A DNA stretch of 64,000 nucleotides, from assembly GCA_003260325.1 (NCBI GenBank), contig MOLU01000004.1:39577-103576 (forward strand), in the 5' to 3' direction. Source of the stretch: Candidatus Gracilibacteria bacterium GN02-872 (GTDB taxonomy: Bacteria > Patescibacteriota > Gracilibacteria > BD1-5 > UBA6164). A model generated the notes under the pieces. It had not been told where the DNA came from, searched no databases, and saw nothing but the letters and a program-made list of their open reading frames with translations. Within the stretch, counting starts at the first letter, position 1. Every line of letters begins with the position of its first letter. Shown piece after piece: positions 11,188-22,014 of this stretch. Both the position numbers and the translations under genes were made by a program.

Positions 11188-11215
11188 ACTTAACATAACT
11201 TACATTATGTTAAGT
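11188..11215. repeat. Perfect 11-bp inverted repeat
   Basis: acttaacataa and its exact complement separated by cttaca. No T-run follows on either strand, so it is not an obvious terminator; it could be an operator or an RNA hairpin. Confidence 0.6.
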
Positions 11216-11336
11216 ATGTTGACACTATTTTTGAAAACCCTGTTTTCAGGATTTTAATAAAATTTAATTTCAATTTTTTTACTTTTTTTTAGGATAAAAA
11301 ATATTTTTTAAATAAAAAGAAGGATAGAAATTTTTT

Positions 11337-14300
11337 CTATTCTTCTTTTGCTTTTTCTAAAACTTCTCTCCAATAATCCATGTTACTTATTTTTTCCCAG
11401 GAATCTTTAATTAATTGCTTGAAATTGCTGAAATCTTCATCAGAGAAGTCTACTTCTACATATTTGTAGTTTCAGTCTCTTCCCTCTACAAAATCTATTG
11501 CTAGAGCACAAACTTCATATTTTGAATTTGTTTCATAATCCATTTCACAAAGAAGTTTGTAAAACAACAATTGTCTGAAATAATTCCCTTCTCAAATTCA
11601 CTCTTTTTTATTTCAAGATTTATCTATTCACTTTATTTCTCAGATTGATTTTGACCTTCAAGTTTTATAATCGATTAATTTAACATTTTCTCTAAATAAG
11701 CTAAATTGTCAGAATTGTTCTGAATCTGATATTTGAGATTTTTTAGTAGCTCTTTCTATTTTATCAATAATTCAAGTTATTGGAATATTTTCAAAAAAGA
11801 TATTTTTTCTTCTGAAAGAATATTCTAAATCTAAAGGTATTTCGCTTGTCTTAGAGTAAAGATCGTAATATCACTCAAGTCATTTTATTCATTTTTCTGT
11901 TAAATTTTCAAATTCTTCTGGATTTAAAACTTCTTTTTCTATTAAATATTTAAAAGTTGCAGTTAAGTAAGATTTTTCAGGAATAGTTCCCTCTTTTTTA
12001 TATTTTAAGTAAAATAATTCTAAAGTTCTATGATAAACTTTACCAAAAATAGTATTTTTATTATCTTCAAAAGGATACTTGTAAACTACCTTTTCTAAAA
12101 ATTTCATTGGATTTTCTAAAAATACATTTAAATCACTTGCTGATAATCTGTATGTTTCTAGAAAATCTTCTATATATTCTAATTCTAGATCTCAGTTTTT
12201 TATTAAATTATTTTTTATATCATTTTCTACTATTTTTTCAAAGCTATTTTCATCAAATCTTTGTTCTAATTCTTTGAACGAATCATTTATTTCCTCTATA
12301 AAAACAGATTGTAAGAGTATTTTTGCTCAACTTGAGCTAGGATAACTTAAAAATAGATTTTTTCTTGCTCTTGTTACTGCTACAAAAAATAATCTTCTGT
12401 CTTCTTCTATTTGTTCAAATTCTCAGATTTGTAAAGCTGAACCTGAAATATAAATTGGAAGTTTTAGTAAGTCTCTTACTTTTTTTCATTCCCAATTTCA
12501 ACTATAAAGTCAAGGGACAAAGACTGAATTGTATTCTAATCATTTTGAAGAATGCGCAGTCAAAACTTGAACTCATGATTTATTTTCTTTTAAAATTTGT
12601 CTTGGGATAGATAAATTGTACTTTTCAAATAAATCAATTTTTTCTAGAAGTTTTTCTATGTTTAAGTATTTATTATTTTCTATAAATTCTTTTATTTTAT
12701 TGAACAATGTATAAATATCTTGAACATCATCAAAATCTCAATTCTTCTCTACAAATTCGATTATTTTTAAATCTTTTATCATAAATCACAAAAAATCTTT
12801 TAATCAAATTTCAACTATTTTTCATCTGTAGTCAATAATTTTATTTTTTAAATCAAGAATTTTTTCTAAGTCTATTAAATTATGTTCTTCTGAAAAACTT
12901 TCTTTTTTTGTCTCTATTTCATTTAAATATTCAATAAATTTTATTTTATGTTTTTTTGAATAATTTATTTTGTATAATTCTCTATTTATTTTAAAAATAT
13001 CTACATTATTTATTTGATTTATAGAATTTCTAAAAATATTTATAATTTTTTCCTCTTCACAAAAAGGACAATCTATTATTTTTAATAAATTTAAAATAAA
13101 CTTTACATAGTTTGAGTTCAAAATATTTGTTTTGTGCTTCGATTCTATTTCTATTCAATTTTTAAGAAGTAGTTTTCCCCAAGTATCTACTTCTCTATTG
13201 TTTCTTACTATTATTGCTATTTCATTTAATTCTTCTCAACTAGAAATAAGTTTCTTTATTTCTTCTAAAATAAATGCTTGTTCTTCAATTTCTGTTATTG
13301 CTCTAAAAAATAGAACATTATTATTTTTTTCTTTTAAAGGTCAACTAGAAATAAGTTTTTTGTTTATTGATGAGATTTTATTTGTAAGTCTTTCATTGTT
13401 ATTTGAAATAAGATTTGAAGCTAAATCTAAAATATGTTGATTAGAACGGTAATTTTTCTTGAGAACAACTATGTCAGTTTCTGGGTATTTTGATGAAAAA
13501 GAAAGCATATTTTCTATGTTTGCTCCTTGGAAACGGTAAATTGACTGATCGTCATCTCAAACTACCATTATATTTGGATTTTCCTGATTTACTGATAAAA
13601 TCAAGTCCATTATTTGATTTTGAGCATTATTTGTATCTTGGAATTCATCAATCATTATAAATTGATATTTTTCTGCATAATAATTTTTTAATTCTTCATC
13701 TTCTTTAAATTTTTCTAATACAAAATTTATCATATCATTGAAATCATAAAGCTCTTTTTCATTTAAATATTTTTTATATTCTATAAAAATTTTTCTCAAT
13801 TCTTCAAGTTTTTTTATATGTTTTTCTTGTTTTTGCTTTATAGTTTCATATTTTTTTAGAGTTGGCTTTATTTGTGATAGTTCTTCTTCATAATCAATTT
13901 TTTGTTTATCTATAGCTATTTTAAAAGCTTCCAGAGAAGTTCACTCATTTTTTAAGACTGAGATTTTGCTTTCTATAGTTCTCAAGTAATAATATTTATC
14001 ATAATCACTTATTAGTTCTTGTATTTCTTTTTTTTCTACCAAATTATCTAAAATTTTTTTCAAAATCTCTAAGGCATCAACTGTATCAATTGCTGTTCAA
14101 GTTTTTTGTTCAATAAATTTTTCTGGAAATGTCTTTATTACATCTTGGGAAAATGAATGAATTGTTGAAACTCATACTTTATAAGCTTCGTGTCATAAAA
14201 ATTTTGTTAATCTTTTTCTTATAGCGATAACTCCGGCATCAGTAAAAGTCGTTATCAAAATATTTTCAGGATTTACTCAAGTTTTTAAAATAATATTTGC

Positions 14301-14441
14301 TGTTCTTAGTCAAATTATTTGAGTCTTTCATGTTCCTGGTCAAGCTACAACCATAATTTGTCAGTAGATTTTGTCTACTGCTTCTTTTTGTTCTTTGTTC
14401 AAAAAATTGTATTCTTTTTCAAATAATTCTATTTTTTTCAT
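11337..14441 (-). CDS. UvrD/RecB-like helicase fused to PD-(D/E)XK nuclease
   Basis: 1034 residues. Superfamily 1A 3'-5' helicase: Walker A 'VVAGPGTGKTQ' (33-41), 'TTFTDAGVIAIRKRL', Walker B 'FIMIDEFQDTN' near 267, 'GDDDQSIYRFQGA', 'NYRSNQHI', and 'GVQVLTAHSSKGLEY' plus 'FVAVTRARKNLF'. After about residue 740 comes a RecB-type nuclease domain: 'ITGIIDKIERA', catalytic 'LIDYKTGRS' near 920 and 'YFRQLLFYKLL' (Q-x3-Y). The architecture is like AddA/RecB or the UvrD-nuclease fusions and suggests double-strand-end processing or foreign-DNA degradation. No AddB or RecC partner is in the window. Ends with TAG. Starts 16 nt from the downstream transglutaminase gene on the same strand. Confidence 0.92.
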
Positions 14442-14456
14442 TTTTTTAAATTATTT

Positions 14457-15908
14457 TTAATATTTGTATTTATTTGATAAAACATATTTTTGGTTTCAAT
14501 TTTCGTTTAGAAGAAATATTTTATATCAAGTCATATCAAAGTCAATTTTTCTTAAAACAGAAAGCAATTTTTCGTCTTCTAATTCATAATATTTTAAGCT
14601 TTTTAAATATTTTTCTTTTCAAGAATCAAAAACTTTTCAATTTTTTATTTCTGTAAATCAAAACTTGTTTACTAAATTTTTTACTTTTATTTCATCTTTT
14701 GCTCAAAGTCATAAATATTTTTTAAATTTTGTTTCTTTAAGTAGATTATAATTATTGTTTTTATATTTATCATAAATAGAGAATAATCTTTGATTTACAT
14801 AAATTTTTCTGTTTTCTAGATTTTGTTTTTTTAAAAATTCTGGAGTTTCTCCTTTATCAAATCTGTTTGTATAAAATAAATCTTTTGGTAATTTATAAAA
14901 ATCATATTCTTTAAATTTTTTTGTTTCTTTTGCTCAAACTGGATCATCAAAAGTAGGATCATAGTAAAAATTATCTATTTTTACCCAAGCGTGTCATATT
15001 TTTGGAAAATCTTCTGAAGTTAATACATCTCATTTTAAAATTTCACTTTTTATGTTGTTAAAGCCAAGCATCAAATTAAATAATTCTACATATCATTGAC
15101 AAACTCAAACTTTATTTTTAAAAGTTTTTATTCAAGAAAAGATCTCAAAATCATCAGATTTTATATTTGTTTGGTAGTTTAAATTAGCTAAAATATAATT
15201 ATAGATATTTTTAATAATTTCTTCTTTATTTTTTGAGATATTTCATAAATTTATTGAAATTCTTTTCAATTTTATAAATTCGGAGTCTAAGTTTTCTTCT
15301 TTTCTATCAAAAATTTTTATATTTAGTAAAGTTTCTAAAAATTCTAATTTTCAAGGAATTCCATATATTATTTGGTCTGAAATTAATCTATATTTTTTAA
15401 AATCTTTTATAAAAATAGGTTTTTCATCTCTAATTGAAAGTAGTTCTTTATTTGGATTTATTCAATTGCTTTCTAAATCTCTTTTTGTGATTTTTCAATT
15501 TCAAGAAAAATTTCTATAATTATCAAAAATATATCAATACCGAACTCAATTTTCCTTTATTATTCAGGTTTTGTTTAAAACTTTATTTTTGAAGTTATTA
15601 AAATCTAAATTTTTTTCTAAAATTTTTTTATTTTCTAGCTCTTCTTTTTGTAAAATTAAATTGAAAAATTTTTCATTATTTTCTTTTTGTAACTTATTTA
15701 TTATTTCTTTTCTATCTTTTGATGAATTTTCTTTTTTTATTTCTAGAATATTTTCTATTGTTTTAATTGCTTCATAATCATTATTTCAAGAAATTTTTAA
15801 TGTATTTTTATAAATTTTATTATAATAATTTTTTATATCAACTTCTTCATAAGTAAAACTCAGTTTTGGAAAAATTAAAATAAGTAAAATTAAAATTATT
15901 TTCTTCAT
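14457..15908 (-). CDS. Secreted transglutaminase-like protein
   Basis: 483 residues. A signal peptide (basic start, hydrophobic 5-18, Ser-Phe-Thr end) sends it across the membrane. A mid-protein transglutaminase-like core has a Cys in 'GVCQGYVELFNLML', His in 'GHAWVKID' and Asp in 'YYDPTFDDP': the Cys-His-Asp triad of the family, which in bacteria includes proteases and peptide-crosslink enzymes. Flanks are Lys/Asn-rich and unassigned. It lies just downstream of the helicase-nuclease gene, and is separated from ctpA by a terminator. Substrate is unknown. Confidence 0.82.
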
Positions 15909-15938
15909 TTAATATTTATTTTTAGTAGTATTTTTTAA

Positions 15939-15966
15939 AAAAAATAGGAAAAAATTCCTATTTTTA
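15939..15966 (-). terminator. Terminator after the CtpA-type protease
   Basis: Perfect 11-bp stem (15940-15950 against 15955-15965) with loop aaaa and a T-run on the minus strand. It contains the protease stop codon. Confidence 0.75.
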
Positions 15967-17589
15967 TATACTTAAAGCTTTTTCTAATTGATTATCTATT
16001 TTTTTCTCTTTAAGTAAAGTTTCATCAAGCTCTATTTCCACATCAGGAGTAATTCAAACTCAATCTATTCAAGTTTTTGATCTTCAAGTGAACCACTTTG
16101 CTGTTGTATACTTGAAACTTGAGCCATCAGAAAATTCTTTTATTGCTTGTACTGAACCTTTTCAATAAGATTTTGTTCAAATGACTTTTATTTTTGGAAA
16201 ATAATCTTTCATTGTTCAGATTACTATCTCTGAAGCTGATGCTGTAGAACCATTTTGTAAAAATACAAGTTCGTAGTCATCTAAACTAACTATACTTCAT
16301 CATTTTGATAAGTAATTTCACTCACTTTTTGGATACTTTACAACAGTTACAGGTTTTCATTTTGGTACGAATAAGCTTAAAATTTCAACAGCTTCATTTA
16401 GATATCAACCTCAATTATCTCTTAAATCAATGATTATTTTTTTGATTCAGATTTTTTGTTTTAGCTCATTTAACGCATCTATAAATTCTTTAGCAACATT
16501 TTCATTAAATCAATTTATTTTTATAATAAATGAGTTTCAATTAAATTCTGTTTTTATACTTTTTAAATGAACCATTTCTCTTTTTATTTTAAATTCAAGA
16601 ATTTCAGATCATCTTTTGATTTTTAAATTTACTTCTGTTCAAGCTTTTCCTTTTATCCAACTTATTATTTCTAGTTGAGAATGTTCTTTTGTGATTTCTT
16701 TTCAATCTACAGCTATAACTTCATCTCATCATTTTATTCATGCTTTTTCAGCAGGAGAATCAGGAATAGGAGCACTAATTACAAATTTTCCTGGTTCAGG
16801 CATCTCTACATAAGTTCAAATTCATTCAAAATCTCAAGATAAACTTGAAAGGAAATCTTTGCTTTCAGTTGGAGGAAAATAAATAGTATGTTTATCATTA
16901 GTTGCTTTTGTTAATCATTCTATTGCTCAATAAATCAATTTATTTTTGTCTAATTTTTCTTTGTCAAAGTGTTCATTTATAATTGTTTCATAAACTTCTC
17001 AAAATACTTCATTTGTTCAAGTATTCATTTCAATAGCTCTTTCATATAGTTCTTTATTTTTCAGTACTATATAGCTTTCTTCAATTATTTCCAAATCATA
17101 ATAATCTATTTTTTTGGTTGATCAACTTTCTTTTCTTTCTTGAGAATATCATGTTCAAAGGATTCTATAAGCTAATTCATAAAAAGCAGCAGAATTCAAA
17201 TGAGTTGTTTCAGCTTTTGATAGATTTGTTTTTAAATTTGCTATTTTATTATTGTAAACCAATATTTTTAAAGATTTTTCAAATTCACTACCTGGTTCAA
17301 TTCAAGTAAAATTTAGAGAAATGTATTTATAACTTTCTGGAGTTTTTTCTTCAAAAAATTTAGAGAAATACTCAAAAACAGTTACTAAACTAATGTTTTC
17401 AATTTTTTTATTTCACTTTGTAATTTGGTCTGTAATTGATTCTTTTTTTTGTTTTTCGTTTGTTGTAGTTTTTATTTTTATTTCATTTTGTTGTTCCGTT
17501 CAAGTTTGTATTTCTATTTGTACTGCATTTACAGTCCAGAAACTAGAAAACAAAACTAAAGTAAAAATTATTTTTAAAAAATTATTCAT
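15964..17589 (-). CDS. C-terminal processing protease, S41 family (CtpA-like)
   Basis: 541 residues. Exported serine protease: signal peptide 1-21, long N-terminal helical region, PDZ domain ('PDSPAEKAGIKGGDEVIAVD'), then the S41 core with 'IIIDLRDNGGGYLNEAVEI', catalytic Ser in 'QNGSTASASEIV' and Lys in 'TKSYGKGSVQ'. Ser/Lys dyad present, so probably active in the cell wall space. About 85% of its glycines are TGA by my reading, a useful reference for the code. The extra roughly 200 N-terminal residues are unusual for CtpA. Confidence 0.92.
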
Positions 17590-17703
17590 AAGATTTTATT
17601 TAGTTAAAATTTAATATTTTATTATTTTATTTATTTTTTTCAAAAAATGAAGTTTAAATTTTATTATAACTTGATTATTTTCAAAAAAATATTTTAAGTA
17701 AAT

Positions 17704-17946
17704 TTATTTTTTGAAATCAAAAATCAGATCTAATCATCAAAAAGGATAAATAACACCAAAAAATAAAAGAGCACATCATATAAGTATTATCACAAAATAT
17801 GTACTTCATCTTCAAAGCCGAGTCTCAGCCCAAACAAAATCTCAAGTTACATTTTTTATTTGTCTTCTAAATTTTAGAATCAGCACACCTGCCATAAAAA
17901 TCACTATTCACATAAATATGTTTCAAAGTACATCCCAAAATCCCAT
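17704..17946 (-). CDS. Small membrane protein (80 aa)
   Basis: Two hydrophobic segments (about 5-24 and 45-66) separated by a basic loop 'LKFRRQIKN'. Several TGA codons fall in frame, as in real code-25 genes. No family recognised. Directly follows a 107-aa membrane protein gene (10-nt gap) in the polA' operon. Confidence 0.65.
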
Positions 17947-17955
17947 AAAATTTAA

Positions 17956-18279
17956 TTAGTAATTATTATATTGTGTATTTTCACTATTTTTGTTCCTTAG
18001 TTTATCAATTTTTTCTTTTATAAAATTTGTAGTTTTTTCTTTTTTATCTTTCACAAATTCAACAGTTGCATCTTTTTTATTATTTATAGTCTCAATTATA
18101 GAATTTTTAACTCAAGTTATTATTTGATTTATTCAGAAAAAATACATATAAACAGCAATTAAAAGCAAAGTTATTCTTATAAAATATTTTATAAACAATT
18201 TCCTTTTTCTTTCTTTTTCATCTCTTTTTAATTTTTTGTAGATGAAATCTATTTTTTCTTCTAAGCTTATATTTTCCAT
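17956..18279 (-). CDS. Single-helix membrane protein of unknown function (107 aa)
   Basis: Highly charged N-terminal 45 residues (EEKIDF, KKLKRDEKERKRK), one hydrophobic segment at about 36-58 (ends 'YMYFFGINQ'), then a basic amphipathic tail rich in Lys and Asn. Starts 5 nt after the polA' stop, so translation is probably coupled. Topology suggests cytoplasmic N-terminus. No known domain. Confidence 0.65.
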
Positions 18280-18284
18280 AAAAT

Positions 18285-19745
18285 TTATTTAGTTTCTCTC
18301 CAATTTAGTCAAATTGAAGCGTCTGCTCTGAGAATAATTTCAGAGTTTTCTAAAATATTTTCCATTATATTTTTTATATTTTTTTCTATAAATTCTTCTT
18401 CTCAAGGAAAAACATCAAAAACTAGCTCATCATGTACTTGCATAATCATTTTTGAATTTAAATTATTTTTCTCTAAGAAATCAAGAGATTTTATCATTGC
18501 GAGCTTGATTATATCAGCACTTGTTCATTGAATTGGCATATTTATAGCTTCACGTTCTGCTGCTTGTTTGATAATCCTGTTTTTATCATTTATTCAATTT
18601 ATAAATCTTTTTCTTCAAAAAATAGTTTCTACAAAAAGATTTTTTTCACAATTTTTTATTGTTTCATCTAAGAATTCTTTTACTTTTGGGTAAGAATAAA
18701 AAAATTTCTCAATATAATCTTTACTTTCTTTTACAGAAGTTCAAATCATCTTTGATAATCAAAACGCACTAATTCCATAAATTACTCAAAAATTTACTGA
18801 TTTTGCTATTTTTCTTTTTGAGCTTGAAATAGTCTCGTTTGGAAATAGAAACTGTGCAGTTTTATGATGTATATCCTCTCACTTTTTAAATGCGTTCAAT
18901 AAATTTTCATCTTTTGACAAAATTGCTAAAATTCTGACTTCAACTTGGGAATAATCAACTGATAATATTTTTCATCAATCAAATCTAGAAATAAAAGCTG
19001 CTCTTATTTCTCATGCAATTCCCTCTCCAGTTGGAATATTTTGCAAATTTGGGTTTGTACTAGAAAGTCTTCAGGTCGTTGTAACTGTTTGATTATAACT
19101 TGTATGAACAAAATCATTTTCTGATAAAATACTTATAATTCAATCAATATAAGTTGATAAAAGCTTAGAATAGTGTCTATAATCAACAATTAGCTGTGCA
19201 ATTGGATAATTGTGGGCTAGGTCTCACAAAACTTCAGCTGAAACAGAAAATCAAGTTTTTGTCTTTTTTCCGCTTGGTAATCACAATTTTAAAAATAATA
19301 TTTCTCAAACTTTTTTGGGAGAATTTATGTTAAATTCTTCTCAAGCTTGTAAATAAATCTTTTTTTCAAGATTAAAAATCTCATTTTGTAAAATAGTTCA
19401 AATCTCTTTTAAACGATTTCTATCAATTTTTACTCAATTTAATTCAATATTTTTCAAAACTTCAATTAAAGGAATTTCTATTTTTTGTAAAACTTGATTT
19501 TGCGTTATGGAATCTTTCTTTTGCTTCTCAAATAATTTATTTGTTATGTAAACATCTTCTCCAGAATAAATTGAAGCTAAAGGTAAATCTACATCTTTGA
19601 AATTTTTATTTCATTTATCTGTTACATAATCATAACTAATCATAACATAATTGAATTCTTTTGAAGAAAGTTTATCAAGTCAAATTCATTTTGTTCAGGG
19701 ATTTTTTATGTATTCTCAGAGTAAAGTATCATAAAATTTTGCCAT
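18285..19745 (-). CDS. polA: DNA polymerase I, polymerase domain only (N-terminally truncated)
   Basis: 486 residues against about 900 for full Pol I. The first 70 residues match only the end of the 3'-5' exonuclease domain ('FYDTLLGEYI' aligns with the Exo III helix; 'SGEDVYITNKLF'). The 5' nuclease, Exo I and Exo II are absent. The polymerase fold is complete: motif A 'SVDYSQVEVRI' near 260, motif B 'RKIAKSVNFGVIYG' near 315, motif C 'MQVHDELVFD' near 437. It should be a proofreading-deficient, gap-filling enzyme. The start ATG follows an in-frame TAA five codons upstream and a terminator closing ndk, so no missing 5' part lies nearby. Heads a small operon with two membrane proteins. Confidence 0.92.
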
Positions 19746-19767
19746 TTGTGAAATATTTTTTTAAAAT

Positions 19768-19806
19768 AAAAACTCATACTTTTATAAGTATAAGCTTTTT
19801 TTTTGA
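19768..19806 (-). terminator. Terminator after ndk
   Basis: Stem with the two arms 'catactt' and 'aagtata' extended by G-U and A/T pairs, T-run on the minus strand, between the ndk stop and the polA start. Confidence 0.65.
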
Positions 19807-19818
19807 TTTGTAAAATTT

Positions 19819-20262
19819 TTATAATACTTCATCAATTAGTCTTTTGTATTCAAAAATTCCTTCACCTTTAAAAAATCTATTTAATTCTTTTTCTGCATTT
19901 TCTGGTGAATCTGATGCATGAATTATATTTGCATCAATAGTCATACCAAAATCTCATCTGATTGATCCTGGTAAAGCTTCAGCTGGATTTGTTGCTCAAG
20001 TTAGAGTTCTAACTACAGAAACTGCATTTGCTCATTTTGCTGCAATTGCAACAATAGGACATCTTTTCATATAAGATACTATTTTTGGAAAAAATGGCTT
20101 ATCAGTAAGGAAATCATAGTGTTCATTTATAATTGCGTCATCTAATTGCATCATTTTTAATCCAGCAATTTGAAGTCATTTTGCTTCAAGTCTAGCAATA
20201 ACTTGACCAATAAGTCCTCTTTCGATAGTATCTGGTTTTAGAAGTATAAGTGTAGTTTGCAT
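19819..20262 (-). CDS. ndk: Nucleoside diphosphate kinase
   Basis: 147 residues, normal length. Transfers phosphate from ATP to NDPs through a phospho-His. Seen: 'LILLKPDTIERGLIG' start, 'DFLTDKPFFPKIV', 'PGSIRGDFGM', and active-site His in 'NIIHASDSPENAEKE'. Complete and probably active. Monocistronic, bounded by a terminator downstream. Confidence 0.96.
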
Positions 20263-20329
20263 AAAAAAATCTTTATAATATAAATTTTGTGATTTAATTA
20301 TAAAGACTTTTTCTAGAATTGCAAAATTT

Positions 20330-21100
20330 TTATGCATATTTTTCTTCTGCTCTAAAAACGTGATTTCAAATTATTATTTTTTCATTGTGAGCCAATGTTC
20401 TGGCTCTTTTTTGCCAATTTCCTCTTTTTTTCTCTGCTTTAAGGTTTTGGAAATAAGTTGCATTTCAAATTGGATTTCAAAACTCTCAATTTAGGATTTT
20501 TTTTGCAAATAATATTTGATTAGGCTTAAGGTTTCTTTTCATTTTTGCAAGCCTTCAATCACTAACAGGACTAAATTGATTTTTTTCAAACAAAACACTT
20601 TGCATACTTTTTCACCAAAACTTCATTCTATTTAAAATAACATTTCAAACTGCTATCATTCAGCGTTCCCCTTCTCATCAAGCTTCTGCATAAATCATTG
20701 CAGTAAAATTTTCTAAATCTTTTTTTGATAATTCTATTGATTTAAAAGTTTCGGTGTTATTTTTTTTATATAAATTATTGTAATATTCTGAACTATTTTC
20801 TCAGTTAAAATTTTCAGAATTATTTGTCCAATTTAAATTATTTTTTGAATCATTATTAGAATAATAATCTTTGTTCTTATAATTATATTTTAGCTCTTGC
20901 CAGTCTTTTCTAGTTTCAGATTTTATTTTTTTTCTTCAATAATTTCTTATTTCTCTTGATTCTATTTTTTTTCTTCTTATTTCTCTTGATTTTTCACTAA
21001 ATTTTCTTCTTGCTTCTATTTGTTTTCTTGTATTAGGAGCTTTTTTAGGTTTACTTTTTTGTTTTAGTCTTTCCGTTGAATGTAATTTTTCTATAGCCAT
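20330..21100 (-). CDS. Cell wall hydrolase, SleB-like (Hydrolase_2)
   Basis: 256 residues. The N-terminal half is basic and low-complexity (Lys/Arg then Asn/Tyr/Ser). The C-terminal half carries the SleB fold: 'TAMIYAEAGGERG' with catalytic Glu, 'IAVGNVILNRMKF', 'NATYFQNLKAEKK' and 'GNHVFRAEEKYA'. SleB-type enzymes are lytic transglycosylases acting on peptidoglycan. No classical signal peptide is visible; the basic tail could bind wall or nucleic acid. Lies 32 nt downstream of a probable NlpC-like gene on the same strand. Confidence 0.83.
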
Positions 21101-21132
21101 ATTTTATTTTTTAAAAGATAAATTTCCTTTTC

Positions 21133-21843
21133 TTAAGCTACTGCGTGTCATCACCAAATTTTTCTTCATTTTCAAACCATCATTGAAATATATTGGTCTG
21201 CAGGAATAGGATTAGTATTTCATTTGTTATAATATGGATCCAATACAAACCAATCTCAATCTATTTTTACTCAAACAGATCTGTGTCAATATCTTCTATT
21301 TTTTGGGCTTGCATCACAATATAAATCAAATACTGTAGCATTTGGATCGGTTGGAGGGAATTGCTCTGGATTTTTTCAATAAGAATTAAATGAATCCCTT
21401 GCACTTTCTCATTGAACTGGATTTTTTATTCATAATCTCTCTAAATTTTTTCTCGCTGTTCTTGAACAATAAGTTATTTTTCATATTTTTTCAGCTGGAC
21501 AAGATTTTATTGGAGCTTTGAATCATTTTTCTTCGTCTATTTTTTGCTCTTTAAATAAATAATCTATCATTGAATCCATTTTTTCTTGAGTTCATTTTCA
21601 CATTATTTCATCATAAAGTTTTGTAAGTTCTTGTCTTGTTTCAAAATTTATTTTATTTGCTTCAATTTCAGCTTTTTCATTTGCTCAATTATAATCATCT
21701 TGTATTTCTTGAGAAGCATTATTTGTTCAGAAATCTAGTATTTTATCATCTTCAAATGTAAAAATATCTTCTTTCTCTTTATTTTTTAAGAAATCCGTTT
21801 TTTCTCTCAAATAAATGTTCTCATTTTTGTCTTCAAAAGGCAT
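21133..21843 (-). CDS. Hypothetical protein with possible NlpC/P60- or transglutaminase-like core
   Basis: 236 residues. The first 110 are acidic and helical. The second half shows Cys in 'KITYCSRTARKNLERLG', His in 'YGHRSVGVKIDGDWFVLDP' with an Asp two turns later, an arrangement like Cys-His peptidases of the cell wall (NlpC/P60, CHAP). The family is not certain. No signal peptide seen. It probably forms a two-gene unit with the SleB-like hydrolase that follows, which strengthens a wall-related role. Confidence 0.7.
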
Positions 21844-22014
21844 AATTTAAGTTTTTAATTATTATTTTCCTTATAATATCACATTTCAAAAAAATATGCA
21901 AAAATTGGGTAATTATTTTCTTAAAAATTTGATTTTTTTTGAAAAAGTATAAAATATCTTAGCTATTTTAAATTTTGAGCTTGCAACTCATTTTTAGATT
22001 TTTATAAAATTTTT

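Larger units (their letters stand above)
10933..11336. other. Long intergenic region with inverted repeats
   Basis: About 400 nt without a convincing gene between the convergent murD and helicase genes. Besides the murD terminator it holds a perfect 11-bp inverted repeat (11188-11198 and 11205-11215, half-site acttaacataa, 6-nt loop) and a CCTG-tttt-CAGG hairpin at 11234-11255 with A/T flanks. A 16-codon ORF starting at 11208 is too short to support. No known RNA family is recognised. Confidence 0.6.

Noticed and set aside
11208..11258. Leader peptide ORF of 16 codons in the murD/helicase gap
   Set aside because: Too short, no ribosome site, and no downstream gene on that strand to regulate.
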